Part shown: in pieces, positions 1-8,302 of the stretch
Layout of the letters: each line of letters opens with the position of its first letter
How positions within the stretch are numbered: the first letter of the stretch is position 1
NCBI RefSeq assembly: GCF_002135315.1
Contig: NZ_NEGA01000016.1
Span: 1 to 64,000 of the forward strand
Direction of reading: 5' to 3'
Origin: Acinetobacter sp. ANC 3903
Lineage (GTDB): Bacteria > Pseudomonadota > Gammaproteobacteria > Pseudomonadales > Moraxellaceae
Length of the DNA: 64,000 nt
Notes under the pieces: generated by a model
Seen by the model: only the letters and a program-made list of their open reading frames with translations
Databases searched by the model: none
What the model was told of the DNA's origin: nothing
Made by a program: the position numbers and the translations under genes

Positions 1-215
1 AAGTCTGTTCAACTACCAAAATCTGATGAATATCACTTAAAACAGCGCAATAAAATAGAAACGTTTTCAGCCTATTGAAAGGACAATACAATTTAGTAAC
101 AAGTAAAGCTCGTAGTATTTCGGGCTTTTTAAGTGGGATTTATGCTTCGGTATGTGCATACCAATTAATCCATCGAAATAAGCCAATCATTCAGATTATG
201 GAATCATTGGCTTAA
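1..215 (+). pseudogene. 3' remnant of an IS982-like transposase, frameshifted and cut by the window edge
   Basis: The plus strand encodes the tail of a DDE transposase. It reads ...LKQRNKIET in one frame up to about position 64, then LLKGQYNLVTSKARS and GIYASVCAYQL in another frame, ending at a TAA at 213-215. Adding one G at about 64 restores a continuous IETVFSLLK motif, which is typical of IS982-family transposases in Acinetobacter. The 5' part lies outside the window, so it is unknown whether the rest is intact. I did not identify terminal inverted repeats. The family call rests on memory of the motif and was not checked by a search. Confidence 0.6.
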
Positions 216-384
216 ACAGGATTGGGGTTATAGACTAAAATCCAATGTAGAAGCTTAAACATCAGCATATAACATAATTGTAAAACCTTATTTCTATCTT
301 CCACAACAAAATATATGTTTTTAAATTTTTCAGCTGAAGAATTTAAAAAGATGTGTTTTGCCAACATTCTTTTGAAGAATTGTT
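216..384. other. Short AT-rich gap without a gene
   Basis: Between the transposase remnant and the transporter pseudogene there is AT-rich sequence with no convincing ORF on either strand. It probably contains the right end of the insertion sequence and the old promoter of the transporter. No clear inverted repeat was recognised. Confidence 0.4.
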
Positions 385-1292
385 GTGACAGATTCATCTC
401 CTCATGTTGCAGCTTTGCCACTTGATAGAAAAACTCGTTTTAAATCTATCCTCGGCGGCTCTGCAGGCAACCTGGTTGAATGGTATGTCTATGCCGCATT
501 TACCTTGTACTTTGCTTCCCAATTTTCCCCTGAAGGCGATGACACCGTAAAACTGCTTCAACTTTTGCCATTGGTGCATTGTTAGCAGTCGTGGTGTTCT
601 GGATTCGTCGCGGACTGGTTGAAACTCAATCACCTAAAGAAGCTCAGGAACAAGCAAAAAATGGCGGGCCTAAATCAGGTGCGCTGGCTTTATTCACCAA
701 ATATCCAAAACAAGCCTTTACCGTGATTATATTGACTGCCGGCGGTACACTGGCTTTCAATACATTTACCACCTATTTGCAAAAATATCTGGTCAATACT
801 TCTGGTTTTGAAAAAACTACAGCCCCACCGAAATTACCACAGCAGCGATCTTTATCTTCATTCTGTTACAACCGGCTGTTGGTGCATTGTCAGATAAAAT
901 TGGCCGTAAGCCAATTATGATTACTTTTGGTATTCTGGGCGTATTGTTCACCATTCCAATCTTCACTGGTTTAGGCTCGATCACCAATCTAGCTACTGAC
1001 TTCATGCTATGTATGAGTAGCCATGGTGATTGTGACTGACTATAGTGCAATTAATGCTGTAGTCAAAGCCGAATGGTTTCCGTCACATATTCGTGCCTTA
1101 GGTGTAGCGCTTCCTTATGCCATTGCCAATCCATTGTTTAGCGGTACTGCAGAACTGGTTGCTCTCAGCTTTAAAAATGCAGATCATGAAAACTACCACT
1201 TCTTCTACATTACCTTCATGATAGGCTTGTCTTTAATTATTTATTTCTTTATGAAAGACACCCAAAAGTACAGCATGATTACTGATGATTAA
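385..1292 (+). pseudogene. Broken MHS-family (KgtP-like) dicarboxylate/H+ symporter
   Basis: The fragments resemble alpha-ketoglutarate permease-type members of the major facilitator superfamily, normally about 430 residues and 12 membrane helices. A GTG at 385 starts an N-terminal piece containing GGSAGNLVEWYVYAAF, the usual first helix. At about 545-564 the reading jumps to FAIGALLAVVVFWIRRGL, so roughly helices 2-5 are missing and the frame changes. A further shift lies in the C-run at 823-826, where one more C restores the frame into ALSDKIGRKPIM, and another lies near 1018-1023, before SINAVVKAE-like sequence and the C-terminus KDTQKYSMITDD. With one large deletion and three frame changes, the gene cannot make a transporter. 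It lies next to an IS remnant. Confidence 0.85.
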
Positions 1293-1324
1293 GTCGATTT
1301 AATCCAGTTCAATCAGCAGCTCAC

Positions 1325-1360
1325 AAGCTTTCCAGATGGTCACATTTGGAAAGCTTTTTT
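1325..1360 (+). terminator. Rho-independent terminator after the transporter pseudogene
   Basis: AAGCTTTCCA at 1325-1334 pairs perfectly with TGGAAAGCTT at 1347-1356 around a 12-base loop, and a run of T follows. It belongs to the upstream transporter. Confidence 0.8.
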
Positions 1361-1444
1361 ATGGAATATACGCCACGTCAAGATCGTTAAAAAAACGGGC
1401 TTATGGCATACTGAATGGAATAATAACGCCGGGAACTTTTGAAG

Positions 1445-1873
1445 ATGAACAAGAGATATAAATTATTAGGTTTAGGTTTGATTGCGCTTGGACTTAGTGC
1501 TTGTCAAAGTACTCCGCGTCAATACAATGGTAGTGTCGGCTATCAGATTGAAAGCCAGTCGGCGGATCGTGCAACACTGGCTTATACTTTGGCTGTTCGT
1601 CAAAACCAGAAAATGGATGAGCAGAAATTACAACGCGCCTGTCAAAAAGTATTGGGCTTAAATAAACAATATAAATTAACCATTTTAAGCATTAGTGAAA
1701 TTGCCAACCCTGAAATACAAACACCCCAATATGGTCGTCAACTGGGTCAAAGCCGTACCAGCGTGAGTTTAAGCAATACCCCAGATTTGTATAACAGTGA
1801 AAATATGGCCACTCGCCAGTCTTTAGATGCGCGCCCGAGTACCTTGAGCGTGGTTCGTTATACCTGTTCTTAA
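1445..1873 (+). CDS. Small outer-membrane-type lipoprotein of unknown function
   Basis: This encodes 142 residues beginning MNKRYKLLGLGLIALGLSAC, with a positively charged start, a hydrophobic stretch and a lipobox (LSAC). That predicts a lipoprotein signal peptide and a mature N-terminal Cys at about residue 20. I prefer the ATG at 1445 over a TTG at 1439 in the same frame because it gives a standard signal peptide. No strong ribosome binding site is visible for either start. The rest contains no domain I recognise. It is polar, with a second Cys just before the end (YTCS). It stands alone between two terminators. A localisation at the membrane is inferred from the lipobox only. Confidence 0.75.
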   Translation: MNKRYKLLGLGLIALGLSACQSTPRQYNGSVGYQIESQSADRATLAYTLAVRQNQKMDEQKLQRACQKVLGLNKQYKLTILSISEIANPEIQTPQYGRQLGQSRTSVSLSNTPDLYNSENMATRQSLDARPSTLSVVRYTCS

Positions 1874-1900
1874 AATTTAAAACCACAGATACAAATAAAT

Positions 1901-1922
1901 AAGACGCTATTTATAGCGTCTT
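1901..1922. terminator. Bidirectional terminator between convergent genes
   Basis: AAGACGCTA at 1901-1909 and TAGCGTCTT at 1914-1922 form a perfect 9-bp stem with a 4-base loop. It lies between the plus-strand lipoprotein and the minus-strand methyltransferase, and overlaps the methyltransferase stop codon. Confidence 0.75.
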
Positions 1923-2579
1923 ATAAAAACTGACATTACGAAATTCTGGCGACTCATCTAAGTCCGGCCAAGTCGTAGCACTACGTTCATCCAGTTTTTC
2001 ATACTTTGGATGACTAAAATTTTTCACCCGACTATCTGCCACCCACACTTCTGGTGCAAATTTCAGAAATTCATCCAGGAAAAAGCGGTTGCATTGGTCA
2101 TACAGTACATCTGCGGCCAACAGCACATCGACCTGCTCTGCTTTATATAAATCATCCAGATATTCAAGTTCGACATTATTTAGTTCTGCATTGGCACGAC
2201 AAGCATCCAGACTCACGCTGTCGATATCGCAACAGATCACCCGTTTAGCCCCTGCCATTTTCGCTGCAATCGCGACCACACCCGATCCTGCACCAAAGTC
2301 GAGTACGACCTTGTCTTTGACATGATGCGGTTCAGCTAAGAGCCACTGTGCCATTGCCAGGCCTGATGCCCAACAGAAAATCCAGTACGGTGTATCATTC
2401 CAGATCCGACGAATCACTTCATCATCGAGTTTATCGGTTGGAAATACCGGTGGAATTAGCCACAGTGAAATCGGGGTTTCAGGCAATTGCTGGGCAAGCA
2501 GCTCACAGCTTGGAATCACTTCATGCAAAGCTTGAATTAAATGTTGTGGGGCTTTAGGGAATTGGAAAGTACAGCTCAT
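1911..2579 (-). CDS. Class I SAM-dependent methyltransferase, protein-lysine/PrmA-like
   Basis: The 222-residue protein has the Rossmann-type SAM-binding motif I VVLDFGAGSGVVAIAA at about residues 90-105, followed by a CCDID acidic loop that would bind the ribose hydroxyls and LLAADVLYD as motif II/IV. The N-terminal WLIPPVFPTD and PYWIFCWASG segments resemble the small protein methyltransferases related to PrmA and the ETF-beta lysine methyltransferases. The substrate cannot be deduced. It is a single gene convergent with the lipoprotein. The ATG at 2579 gives MSCTFQFPKAP. Family membership is solid; the protein-lysine assignment is an inference from resemblance. Confidence 0.8.
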   Translation of the reverse strand: MSCTFQFPKAPQHLIQALHEVIPSCELLAQQLPETPISLWLIPPVFPTDKLDDEVIRRIWNDTPYWIFCWASGLAMAQWLLAEPHHVKDKVVLDFGAGSGVVAIAAKMAGAKRVICCDIDSVSLDACRANAELNNVELEYLDDLYKAEQVDVLLAADVLYDQCNRFFLDEFLKFAPEVWVADSRVKNFSHPKYEKLDERSATTWPDLDESPEFRNVSFYKTL

Positions 2580-2746
2580 GCTTAAGCCTTGGCGATAATC
2601 TTATTAGCACTTATAAGGGGATTTGATATATGACCACGTCATCCGCAGCTGTCCGAGGCAGACCTCAATTTATTTAAAATTGTTTCTGCGACATTTCAAA
2701 TTAAATGACACAAAATGCCGAGTTCTGCGGGTGACAAATGGTTTTG

Positions 2747-2772
2747 GTTACTTTTGCCGAAACAAAAGTAAC
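2747..2772. repeat. Perfect 10-bp inverted repeat in the methyltransferase-folD gap
   Basis: GTTACTTTTG at 2747-2756 and CAAAAGTAAC at 2763-2772 are exact inverted copies around CCGAAA. There is no T-run, so it is not an ordinary terminator. Similar GTTACTTTTG...CAAAAGTAAC words are common between genes in related genomes (from memory), so this is probably an intergenic repeat. Confidence 0.5.
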
Positions 2773-2844
2773 ATATGAGCTTCTTACATCGATCGTCACA
2801 ACGGTAAGACTCCGTCGTGCCTTCACTATCTTTTAATCAAAAGA

Positions 2845-3693
2845 TTAACCTAAAGCCTTCTCAGCAGCTTCAACCGTTTGACGAATCAATGTTGTGATGG
2901 TCATAGGACCTACACCACCTGGAACAGGCGTATAAGCAGAAGCCACTTCTTCAATACCGACGAGTTGGATGTCACCGACACCACCGCCATCACGTGGGTG
3001 GAAGCCAGCATCAACCACGACTGCACCTGGTTTAATCCAGTCTTTTTGAATCAGTTCAGCTTTACCTACCGCGCCGACAATGATGTCTGCCTGTTTAACG
3101 AAGTCAGCCAGGTTTTGAGTACGTGAATGGCAAATCGTAACAGTTGCATTGGCTTCAAGTAGCATTGCAGCCATGGGTTTACCCAAAATCGCAGAACGCC
3201 CAACCACAACTGCATGTTTACCTGCAATCTCAATGTCATTGGCTTGCAGGATAGTCATGATACCTGCAGGTGTTGCAGAACCATAAGCTGCTTCACCCAT
3301 TGCCATACGACCGTAACCAAGGCAAGTTACACCATCTACGTCTTTTGCCAGTGAAATGGCATCGAAACATGCACGCTCATCAATTTGGGCAGGAACCGGG
3401 TGCTGTAAAAGAATACCGTGAACATCAGGATTGGCATTGAGTTTTTCAATTTCAGCCAGCAATTGTTCAGTTGTGGTCTCTTTGCCTAATTCAACTTTGA
3501 GTGAATCCATACCGACACGGCGGCAAGCATTTCCTTTCATACGCACATAAGTTGCAGATGCGCCATCGTCACCCACCAAAATAGTCGCAAGGATTGGAGT
3601 ACGACCTGATTTTGCTTTTAACGCTTCTACGCGAGTTAACAAATCAGCCTCAATTTGCTTTGCCAATGCACGACCATCTAAAACTAATGCCAC
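2845..3693 (-). CDS. folD: Bifunctional methylenetetrahydrofolate dehydrogenase / methenyltetrahydrofolate cyclohydrolase
   Basis: FolD oxidises 5,10-methylene-tetrahydrofolate with NADP+ and hydrolyses the methenyl product to 10-formyl-tetrahydrofolate, supplying one-carbon units for purines and formyl-Met. The 282-residue length matches the family. Visible signatures are [13 protein letters not shown], which contains the catalytic Lys, [12 protein letters not shown], the nucleotide-binding [14 protein letters not shown], and the C-terminal [10 protein letters not shown] loop. It is a single gene on the minus strand with its start at 3693, 154 bases from the divergent tRNA-Cys gene. No lesions are seen. 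Confidence 0.97.
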   Translation of the reverse strand: MALVLDGRALAKQIEADLLTRVEALKAKSGRTPILATILVGDDGASATYVRMKGNACRRVGMDSLKVELGKETTTEQLLAEIEKLNANPDVHGILLQHPVPAQIDERACFDAISLAKDVDGVTCLGYGRMAMGEAAYGSATPAGIMTILQANDIEIAGKHAVVVGRSAILGKPMAAMLLEANATVTICHSRTQNLADFVKQADIIVGAVGKAELIQKDWIKPGAVVVDAGFHPRDGGGVGDIQLVGIEEVASAYTPVPGGVGPMTITTLIRQTVEAAEKALG

Positions 3694-3846
3694 GGCACTT
3701 CTCCCAAGTGTTGATATGAATCAATTTCGCACATTCTACATGAATATTTTAAATAATTTCCGCTATATGCTGTTTTTATGCACATCTGCATAAATCTCCT
3801 ATTGTTTTTTTTTCAGGGCTTGATAATATACGCAGCAACAAGAGAT

Positions 3847-3920
3847 GGCGGGGTGGCAGAGTGGTCATGCAGCGGACTGCAACTCCGTGTACGCCGGTTC
3901 GATTCCGACCTCCGCCTCCA
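3847..3920 (+). tRNA. tRNA-Cys (anticodon GCA)
   Basis: The 74-base gene folds into a cloverleaf. Acceptor GGCGGGG pairs with CTCCGCC, the anticodon loop shows GCA, the T arm contains GGTTCGATTCC, and CCA is encoded at the end. It is followed after 10 bases by tRNA-Leu, so the two are probably one transcript. Confidence 0.95.
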
Positions 3921-3930
3921 ATCTTGTTAA

Positions 3931-4016
3931 GCCCGAGTGGTGAAATCGGTAGACACAGGGGATTTAAAATCCCCCGCCCACAAAGCGTGCCAGTTCGAGT
4001 CTGGCCTCGGGCACCA
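3931..4016 (+). tRNA. tRNA-Leu (anticodon TAA)
   Basis: This is an 86-base class II tRNA with a long variable arm. Acceptor GCCCGAG pairs with CTCGGGC, the anticodon stem GGGGA/TCCCC holds a loop with TAA, and CCA is encoded. It lies directly downstream of tRNA-Cys and a terminator follows. Confidence 0.95.
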
Positions 4017-4048
4017 TTCTTAGCCTACTAAGATGGTGTAAATAAAAA

Positions 4049-4072
4049 GCCCAGCATTAAGCTGGTTTTTTT
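4049..4072. terminator. Terminator after the tRNA-Cys/tRNA-Leu pair
   Basis: CCAGC at 4051-4055 pairs with GCTGG at 4061-4065 and is followed by seven T. It ends the tRNA transcript and may also serve the convergent regulator gene through the A-run on its left side. Confidence 0.7.
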
Positions 4073-4138
4073 ATGCCTCAAATTTAGCAACTCAGATTTT
4101 TATTCTGGATTGCATTCCCCTATTCTGCTCTTTGAGTA

Positions 4139-5044
4139 TTATCCCGCAGAGCGCAAATAGTTCTCCAGATCCTGCTCCAGTTTTTGCTGCAAATGAACCG
4201 GCTGAATAATCCTGACATGTGGTAGCCAATACCGCACCAAAGGCAACAACTGCATTTCGTGGCGAACCTGACAGCTAAGCAATAATTCTCCCGATGTGGA
4301 TTCCTGTTCGATCTGTTGCTCCGGAAACAAACGCCGCTCTTTAAAAAATACCGCAACCTCAGCTTTTACCTGGATAAAAACCTGCTGTTTTTGCTGTCCA
4401 AACCAGATGCTTTCCTCATCGGCCAGTATTTTCAATAGCTCGGCATCATGTTGGAAATTTTCTGCCTCAAATAGCGGTTTCACCTGCTGAATCTGACTTA
4501 AGCGATAAGTCTGCAGTTTTTCCTGAAAGACACCCGCCAAATACCAGATGCCATGATGATGGATCAAACGATAAGGCTGGATGATTCTGCATTGATCACG
4601 ATATTGCAGCTCAATCCATTGACGTTTATAAATCGCAGCGCTAAGCAGCTTAAAATGTTCAGCAAACCGCTTGGTATCTTCAAAATAATAGCCTTTTGCC
4701 GAGAAGACCTGACTCGCCCGCTCGTCCATCAATTCGCGTAAAAAAGAAATATCCAGCGTCGGGTAAAGCTCACTAATTCCCGACAGTTGCGCAAAATTCT
4801 GGATATCCTGCAGTTTAAAACGGCCTAAATAGGAAGGTTCCAGATAATAGCGTTTAGTGTTTTCATCCTGAATCAAAGGCAAGTATGAATTAAGCCGGTC
4901 AAAGTCCCGTTCAATGGTTCGGGTACTGACCTGAAACTCACCCGCCAGTTCTTGTACACTTAACTGATGCCCTATATTCAGTTTGGTTAAAATATTGGCC
5001 AAACGCTCTGCGAGGCGCTCATGCGTTGACGCATTGCCCTTCAT
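4139..5044 (-). CDS. WYL-domain transcriptional regulator with a DeoR-type HTH
   Basis: The protein has 301 residues from the chosen ATG at 5044. That ATG is preceded on the minus strand by an AGAGGG ribosome binding site at good distance. A longer in-frame start at 5074 adds ten residues without such a site and was rejected. The N-terminus carries a winged helix-turn-helix: LSVQELAGEFQVSTRTIERDF, the DeoR/HTH_11 pattern. The middle and C-terminal part is WYL-like, with QWIELQYRD, RIIQPYRLIHHHGIWYLAG and a C-terminal extension domain. WYL proteins commonly bind nucleic-acid-related ligands and control stress, DNA-damage or phage-defence genes. No target is evident here, as the gene stands alone. 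Confidence 0.85.
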   Translation of the reverse strand: MKGNASTHERLAERLANILTKLNIGHQLSVQELAGEFQVSTRTIERDFDRLNSYLPLIQDENTKRYYLEPSYLGRFKLQDIQNFAQLSGISELYPTLDISFLRELMDERASQVFSAKGYYFEDTKRFAEHFKLLSAAIYKRQWIELQYRDQCRIIQPYRLIHHHGIWYLAGVFQEKLQTYRLSQIQQVKPLFEAENFQHDAELLKILADEESIWFGQQKQQVFIQVKAEVAVFFKERRLFPEQQIEQESTSGELLLSCQVRHEMQLLPLVRYWLPHVRIIQPVHLQQKLEQDLENYLRSAG

Positions 5045-5179
5045 AAACACCCTCTTTGTGCAATAAAAGCACAATGCCTAAAATGCTAAAATTTTTAAAT
5101 TATCTAAAAATTATACTACCAATCAAAAACTTAATTTTAAATATTTATTTCAACTTAAGCCTAATAGGAAAAACTCGAA

Positions 5180-5380
5180 TCACGATTTGAAACGGCTGGT
5201 GACACCTTTTGTCGGCGGTTTAGGATTAAGCCGTTCAACATAACGCTCAAGATGCAGCATGGCTTTATAAAATTGATGCAGATTAGAAGGCAATACCTGA
5301 TTGCAAATAATGGCCTTATGCAATCTTTTCAATGCACGTAAACCATGTTCAGATGTATAAGGAGCTGAGACTATTTTCAT
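5180..5380 (-). CDS. Small basic hypothetical protein
   Basis: From the ATG at 5380 the product has 66 residues, beginning MKIVSAPYTSEHGLRALKRL and rich in Lys, Arg and His. This start is preceded by AAGGAAG seven bases upstream on the minus strand. The frame stays open further upstream to 5494, but that extension lacks a comparable site. No domain or membrane segment is recognised. The residues HQFYKAMLHLERYVERL could form an amphipathic helix. The good ribosome binding site supports it as real; its function is unknown. Confidence 0.5.
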   Translation of the reverse strand: MKIVSAPYTSEHGLRALKRLHKAIICNQVLPSNLHQFYKAMLHLERYVERLNPKPPTKGVTSRFKS

Positions 5381-5576
5381 AATATACTTCCTTTTATTAC
5401 ATGACACTTCAATTAATACCAAACGATTTAGTCGGATTATTTTAAATCTTAATTTACCTCCTAGTTCTGACAGGTTGTGTCGAGCAATAGACATTTTTTT
5501 ACCATTTTTTAAACTTTATGACCTTTTTTCTATTCATTAATTTAAATTACTTATCATTTTTTATTACATGCAAAAT

Positions 5577-5600
5577 AAAAGCCAACATATGTTGGCTTTT
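5577..5600. terminator. Symmetric bidirectional terminator
   Basis: AAAAGCCAACAT and ATGTTGGCTTTT form a perfect 12-bp palindrome, with A and T runs at both ends. It lies 23 bases beyond the stop codon of the quinone reductase gene on the minus strand. Confidence 0.8.
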
Positions 5601-5622
5601 ATTTTATTTAAAGCTTGAATGG

Positions 5623-6615
5623 TTAGATGATTTCCACCACAACTTTACCGACATGTTCACCAGTATCCATCACTGCATGTGCATCCTGAATCTGGTCAAA
5701 CTTGAAAGTTTTATAGATCATCGGCAAGCATTCACCTTTTGCCCACAGCGGTGCAACATGCTCCTTTAATCCTTGAGCAATTTCAGCCTTTTCAGCAGTA
5801 TTACGCGCACGCATGGTTGAACCAGTAATAGTCAAGCGTTTCATCATGATTTGACCGAGTTTAACCTCTTTGGCTTTTGCCCCACCCAAGAAAGCGATGT
5901 AAACCAGACGACCCTCACGACGTAACAAGTTCAGGTTCTTTTCCAGATATGGCGCACCGACCATATCCAGAATCACATCGACACCACCATTGTCGGTTTG
6001 CTCGTTAATGACCTGCTCAAAGTCTTGAGTTTTGTAATTGATGGCAGTAGTTAAATCTGAAATTGCTGCAACTTTTTCATCGGTACCTACAGTAGCAAAG
6101 GTTTTAATACCGAGTGATTTACATAGCATCAATGCAGTGGTACCAATACCGCTGGTTCCGCCATGTACCAATACCGTTTCCCCTGCTTTGGCTTTACCCA
6201 TCTGGAACACGTTAGCCCATACAGTAAAGAAGGTTTCAGGAATCGCCGCTGCCTGTACGAAGCTTACCCCTTCAGGAATATTCAGGGTTTGGCTTTCAGG
6301 CACCACGCAATATTCTGCATAGCCACCACCATTGGTTAAGCCACAAACCTTATCGCCAACTTTAAACTGGGTGACATCGCCACCCACAGCCTCAACAATA
6401 CCTGCAACTTCCAGACCCGGCACAGGCGTCACCCCTTTAGGCATTGGATATAGACCCTGGCGCTGCAAGATATCTGGACGGTTAATACCAAAGGCATGCA
6501 CCTTTACCAAGACTTCATCTGCTTTAGCTTCAGGTACTGCAACAGTTTCGTAAGCGAGTTTATCCACGCCACCCGGTTCTGTGATAATGACTTGTTGCAT
6601 AGTCGCTTGTGACAT
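5623..6615 (-). CDS. NAD(P)H:quinone oxidoreductase, zinc-free MDR family (PIG3-like)
   Basis: This 330-residue medium-chain reductase has the GroES-like N-terminal half, with GINRPDILQRQGLYPMP and PVPGLEVAG, and a Rossmann NADP-binding half, with VLVHGGTSGIGTTALML at about residues 144-160. The zinc-binding Cys cluster of alcohol dehydrogenases is absent, which places it with quinone oxidoreductases. It probably reduces quinones or other electrophilic carbonyls in the cytoplasm. An AGGAAG site lies before the ATG at 6615; a second ATG five codons in is possible. The gene is monocistronic, ends at the terminator at 5577, and is divergent from the acetyltransferase. Confidence 0.88.
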   Translation of the reverse strand: MSQATMQQVIITEPGGVDKLAYETVAVPEAKADEVLVKVHAFGINRPDILQRQGLYPMPKGVTPVPGLEVAGIVEAVGGDVTQFKVGDKVCGLTNGGGYAEYCVVPESQTLNIPEGVSFVQAAAIPETFFTVWANVFQMGKAKAGETVLVHGGTSGIGTTALMLCKSLGIKTFATVGTDEKVAAISDLTTAINYKTQDFEQVINEQTDNGGVDVILDMVGAPYLEKNLNLLRREGRLVYIAFLGGAKAKEVKLGQIMMKRLTITGSTMRARNTAEKAEIAQGLKEHVAPLWAKGECLPMIYKTFKFDQIQDAHAVMDTGEHVGKVVVEII

Positions 6616-6745
6616 AGTTTCTTCCTGATCTATTCATTACTTTTTAAATTTACCGTCCTATTTGAACATAGAAATAGTCGGGAATGAATAACCGTGGACT
6701 TATGTATAATCTTCCTACTATTCAGCAAAATGATATGAGATAGGC

Positions 6746-7186
6746 ATGGCAACCATTCAAAAAGCTGAAATGCAGGATATGGACGCTATCTTAGGCATCT
6801 GGCTCAATGCTTCCTTACAGGCACATGATTTTATTCCTGCTACTTACTGGGAAAAGCAGCTGATTCCAATGCATGATCTTTATCTGCCTTTGGCCGAAAA
6901 TTATGTCATTAAAGATAATAAAACGGTGCTCGGGTTTGCATCCTTATTAAGATCAGAGGCGGTGCTGGCTGCACTTTTTATTGCACCTCATCAGCAAAGC
7001 TGTGGATATGGCAAATGTTTAATTGATTTTTTAAAACAGCAATGTGATGAATTGCATTTAAATGTGTATGCTGAAAATACCGCAGCGGTCAATTTTTATC
7101 GACAGCAGGGCTTTAAAATCATCAGCCAAGCCATGGATAAAAACACTGGTCATACAGAATTAAGCATGACTTGGTCCAAGCATTGA
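6746..7186 (+). CDS. GNAT-family N-acetyltransferase, YjaB-like
   Basis: This 146-residue protein has the GNAT fold pattern: an N-terminal MATIQKAEMQDMDAILGIW strand-helix unit, a central LAALFIAPHQQSCGYGKCLI segment with the Q-x-x-G-x-G acetyl-CoA pyrophosphate loop at about residues 88-96, and the C-terminal NVYAENTAAVNFYRQQGF motif. The HDFIP segment near residue 28 is typical of YjaB-type proteins. The substrate is unknown. It is followed after 24 bases by the thioredoxin-like gene on the same strand, so a two-gene unit is likely. The upstream ribosome binding site is weak. Confidence 0.85.
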   Translation: MATIQKAEMQDMDAILGIWLNASLQAHDFIPATYWEKQLIPMHDLYLPLAENYVIKDNKTVLGFASLLRSEAVLAALFIAPHQQSCGYGKCLIDFLKQQCDELHLNVYAENTAAVNFYRQQGFKIISQAMDKNTGHTELSMTWSKH

Positions 7187-7210
7187 TCGGGAAAATATGA
7201 GGAAAAATTG

Positions 7211-7540
7211 ATGTCAGCCATCATTGAATACAATGAAGATAATTATAGTGACTTTGAATGGTTTGAAGGTCTGGCAGTCATCCGTTTCTATGCCGACTGG
7301 TGCAAACCCTGTGTACAAAACTTCCCTGTCTTTGAACAGTTGGCTGCACATTATGCTGAAGTAAAACCCAAGATCAAATTTGGCAAAGTGAATATCGATC
7401 AATCCCCTATTTTGACCTTGCGCTATAACGTTTACGGTTTGCCTTCTACACTGATTTTTAAAAATGGACAAATCATGCAACGGATTGCAGGGGTAAAAAG
7501 TTTGAATGAAATGAAAAGCATTGTTGATTCAATGGACTAA
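7211..7540 (+). CDS. Thioredoxin-family protein with a WCKPC active site
   Basis: This 109-residue thioredoxin fold protein begins at the ATG at 7211, preceded by AGGA; a TTG one codon earlier is less likely. The active site reads ADWCKPC at about residues 28-34, with Lys in place of the Gly found in classical thioredoxins. A cis-Pro loop, YGLPSTLIFKNG, follows. There is no signal peptide, so it acts in the cytoplasm as a thiol-disulfide reductase or a specialised redox partner. It follows the GNAT gene closely. The Lys substitution would be expected to change the redox potential or partner choice; that is inference. Confidence 0.88.
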   Translation: MSAIIEYNEDNYSDFEWFEGLAVIRFYADWCKPCVQNFPVFEQLAAHYAEVKPKIKFGKVNIDQSPILTLRYNVYGLPSTLIFKNGQIMQRIAGVKSLNEMKSIVDSMD

Positions 7541-7672
7541 TCTAAAATTATTATGGTTACATGATAAAAATACCCAATTGAATATTGCATAGTCTTTTCA
7601 AGTACATTGCTTTATTTCTATTTTTATTCAATATATTGTAAGACCCCCCACAATAAAAAATACCGAATTGTT

Positions 7673-7951
7673 ATGGATTTAAAAGTTATTTTTCTATTTT
7701 GTCTGTTTCCTTGTTTGGGTATTATTTTCCTCACGTGGTTGTTGCGTTTTCCCTGGAGATGGCTATTAAAAACCGTAATTGCTTTTGAAATTGGGATTGC
7801 TGTTTTGGTATTTGTAATTGAGCTTGATGCAAGAAAGACACCCGGGAATAGCGGCTGGATCATGATTTTTGCAGCCGTCTTTCAAATCTATTTTGCCCTA
7901 CTGCTTATGTTGACCCGCTTGGTGATCTGGCTGATAAAAAAACGGGGTTAA
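7673..7951 (+). CDS. Small membrane protein, unknown function
   Basis: From the ATG at 7673 the product has 92 residues with about three hydrophobic segments: VIFLFCLFPCLGIIFLTWLL, a stretch ending IAVLVFVIEL, and WIMIFAAVFQIYFALLLML. It ends with a short basic tail (KKRG). The frame continues upstream to 7607 without a better start, and no clear ribosome binding site is visible. It is an isolated gene convergent with the DUF2798 gene. No family is recognised, but the clean membrane pattern and length suggest a genuine inner-membrane protein. Confidence 0.6.
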   Translation: MDLKVIFLFCLFPCLGIIFLTWLLRFPWRWLLKTVIAFEIGIAVLVFVIELDARKTPGNSGWIMIFAAVFQIYFALLLMLTRLVIWLIKKRG

Positions 7952-8019
7952 ATCTTATGCATTCACCCCATCTCTCTATTTATGGTTTGGATAATTTTTT
8001 AATCAAACCGAATCGTTTC

Positions 8020-8271
8020 TTATTTTGGCATTTCTACAAATTGCATCAAAAATTTACGCACCAATGGCAGCATCACCAAAATCAGTGGAAATGCCATCAG
8101 CCATGATAAGCTCCAGGCATGTAGCCATAATGAAATAAATTGGTCACTCCAGCCTTTATTCAGTAGCATGTTAAAGCAGGAAATTGCCCCACTCATAATG
8201 CCTGACAGGATGAGGGGCATCAGCCAAGTCAGATGTTTTGGGTGAAATTTTGGGAGCGTATTTTTCATCAT
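8020..8271 (-). CDS. DUF2798-type two-helix membrane protein
   Basis: This 83-residue protein has two hydrophobic helices: LMPLILSGIMSGAISCFNML, followed by a loop with NKGWSDQFISLWLHAWSLSW, and a second helix AFPLILVMLPLVRKF. The pattern is that of the small DUF2798 membrane proteins, whose function is unknown. It lies 31 bases downstream of the PadR-type regulator on the same strand, so the two are probably one transcript and the regulator may control it. The start is one of two adjacent ATG codons. Confidence 0.75.
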   Translation of the reverse strand: MMKNTLPKFHPKHLTWLMPLILSGIMSGAISCFNMLLNKGWSDQFISLWLHAWSLSWLMAFPLILVMLPLVRKFLMQFVEMPK

Positions 8272-8302
8272 TTAACCTAATCTTTTTAAATCGTGTATTG
8301 AA

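Noticed and set aside
212..421. Minus-strand 69-codon ORF
   Set aside because: It overlaps the start of the transporter remnant and lies in AT-rich intergenic DNA without initiation signals.
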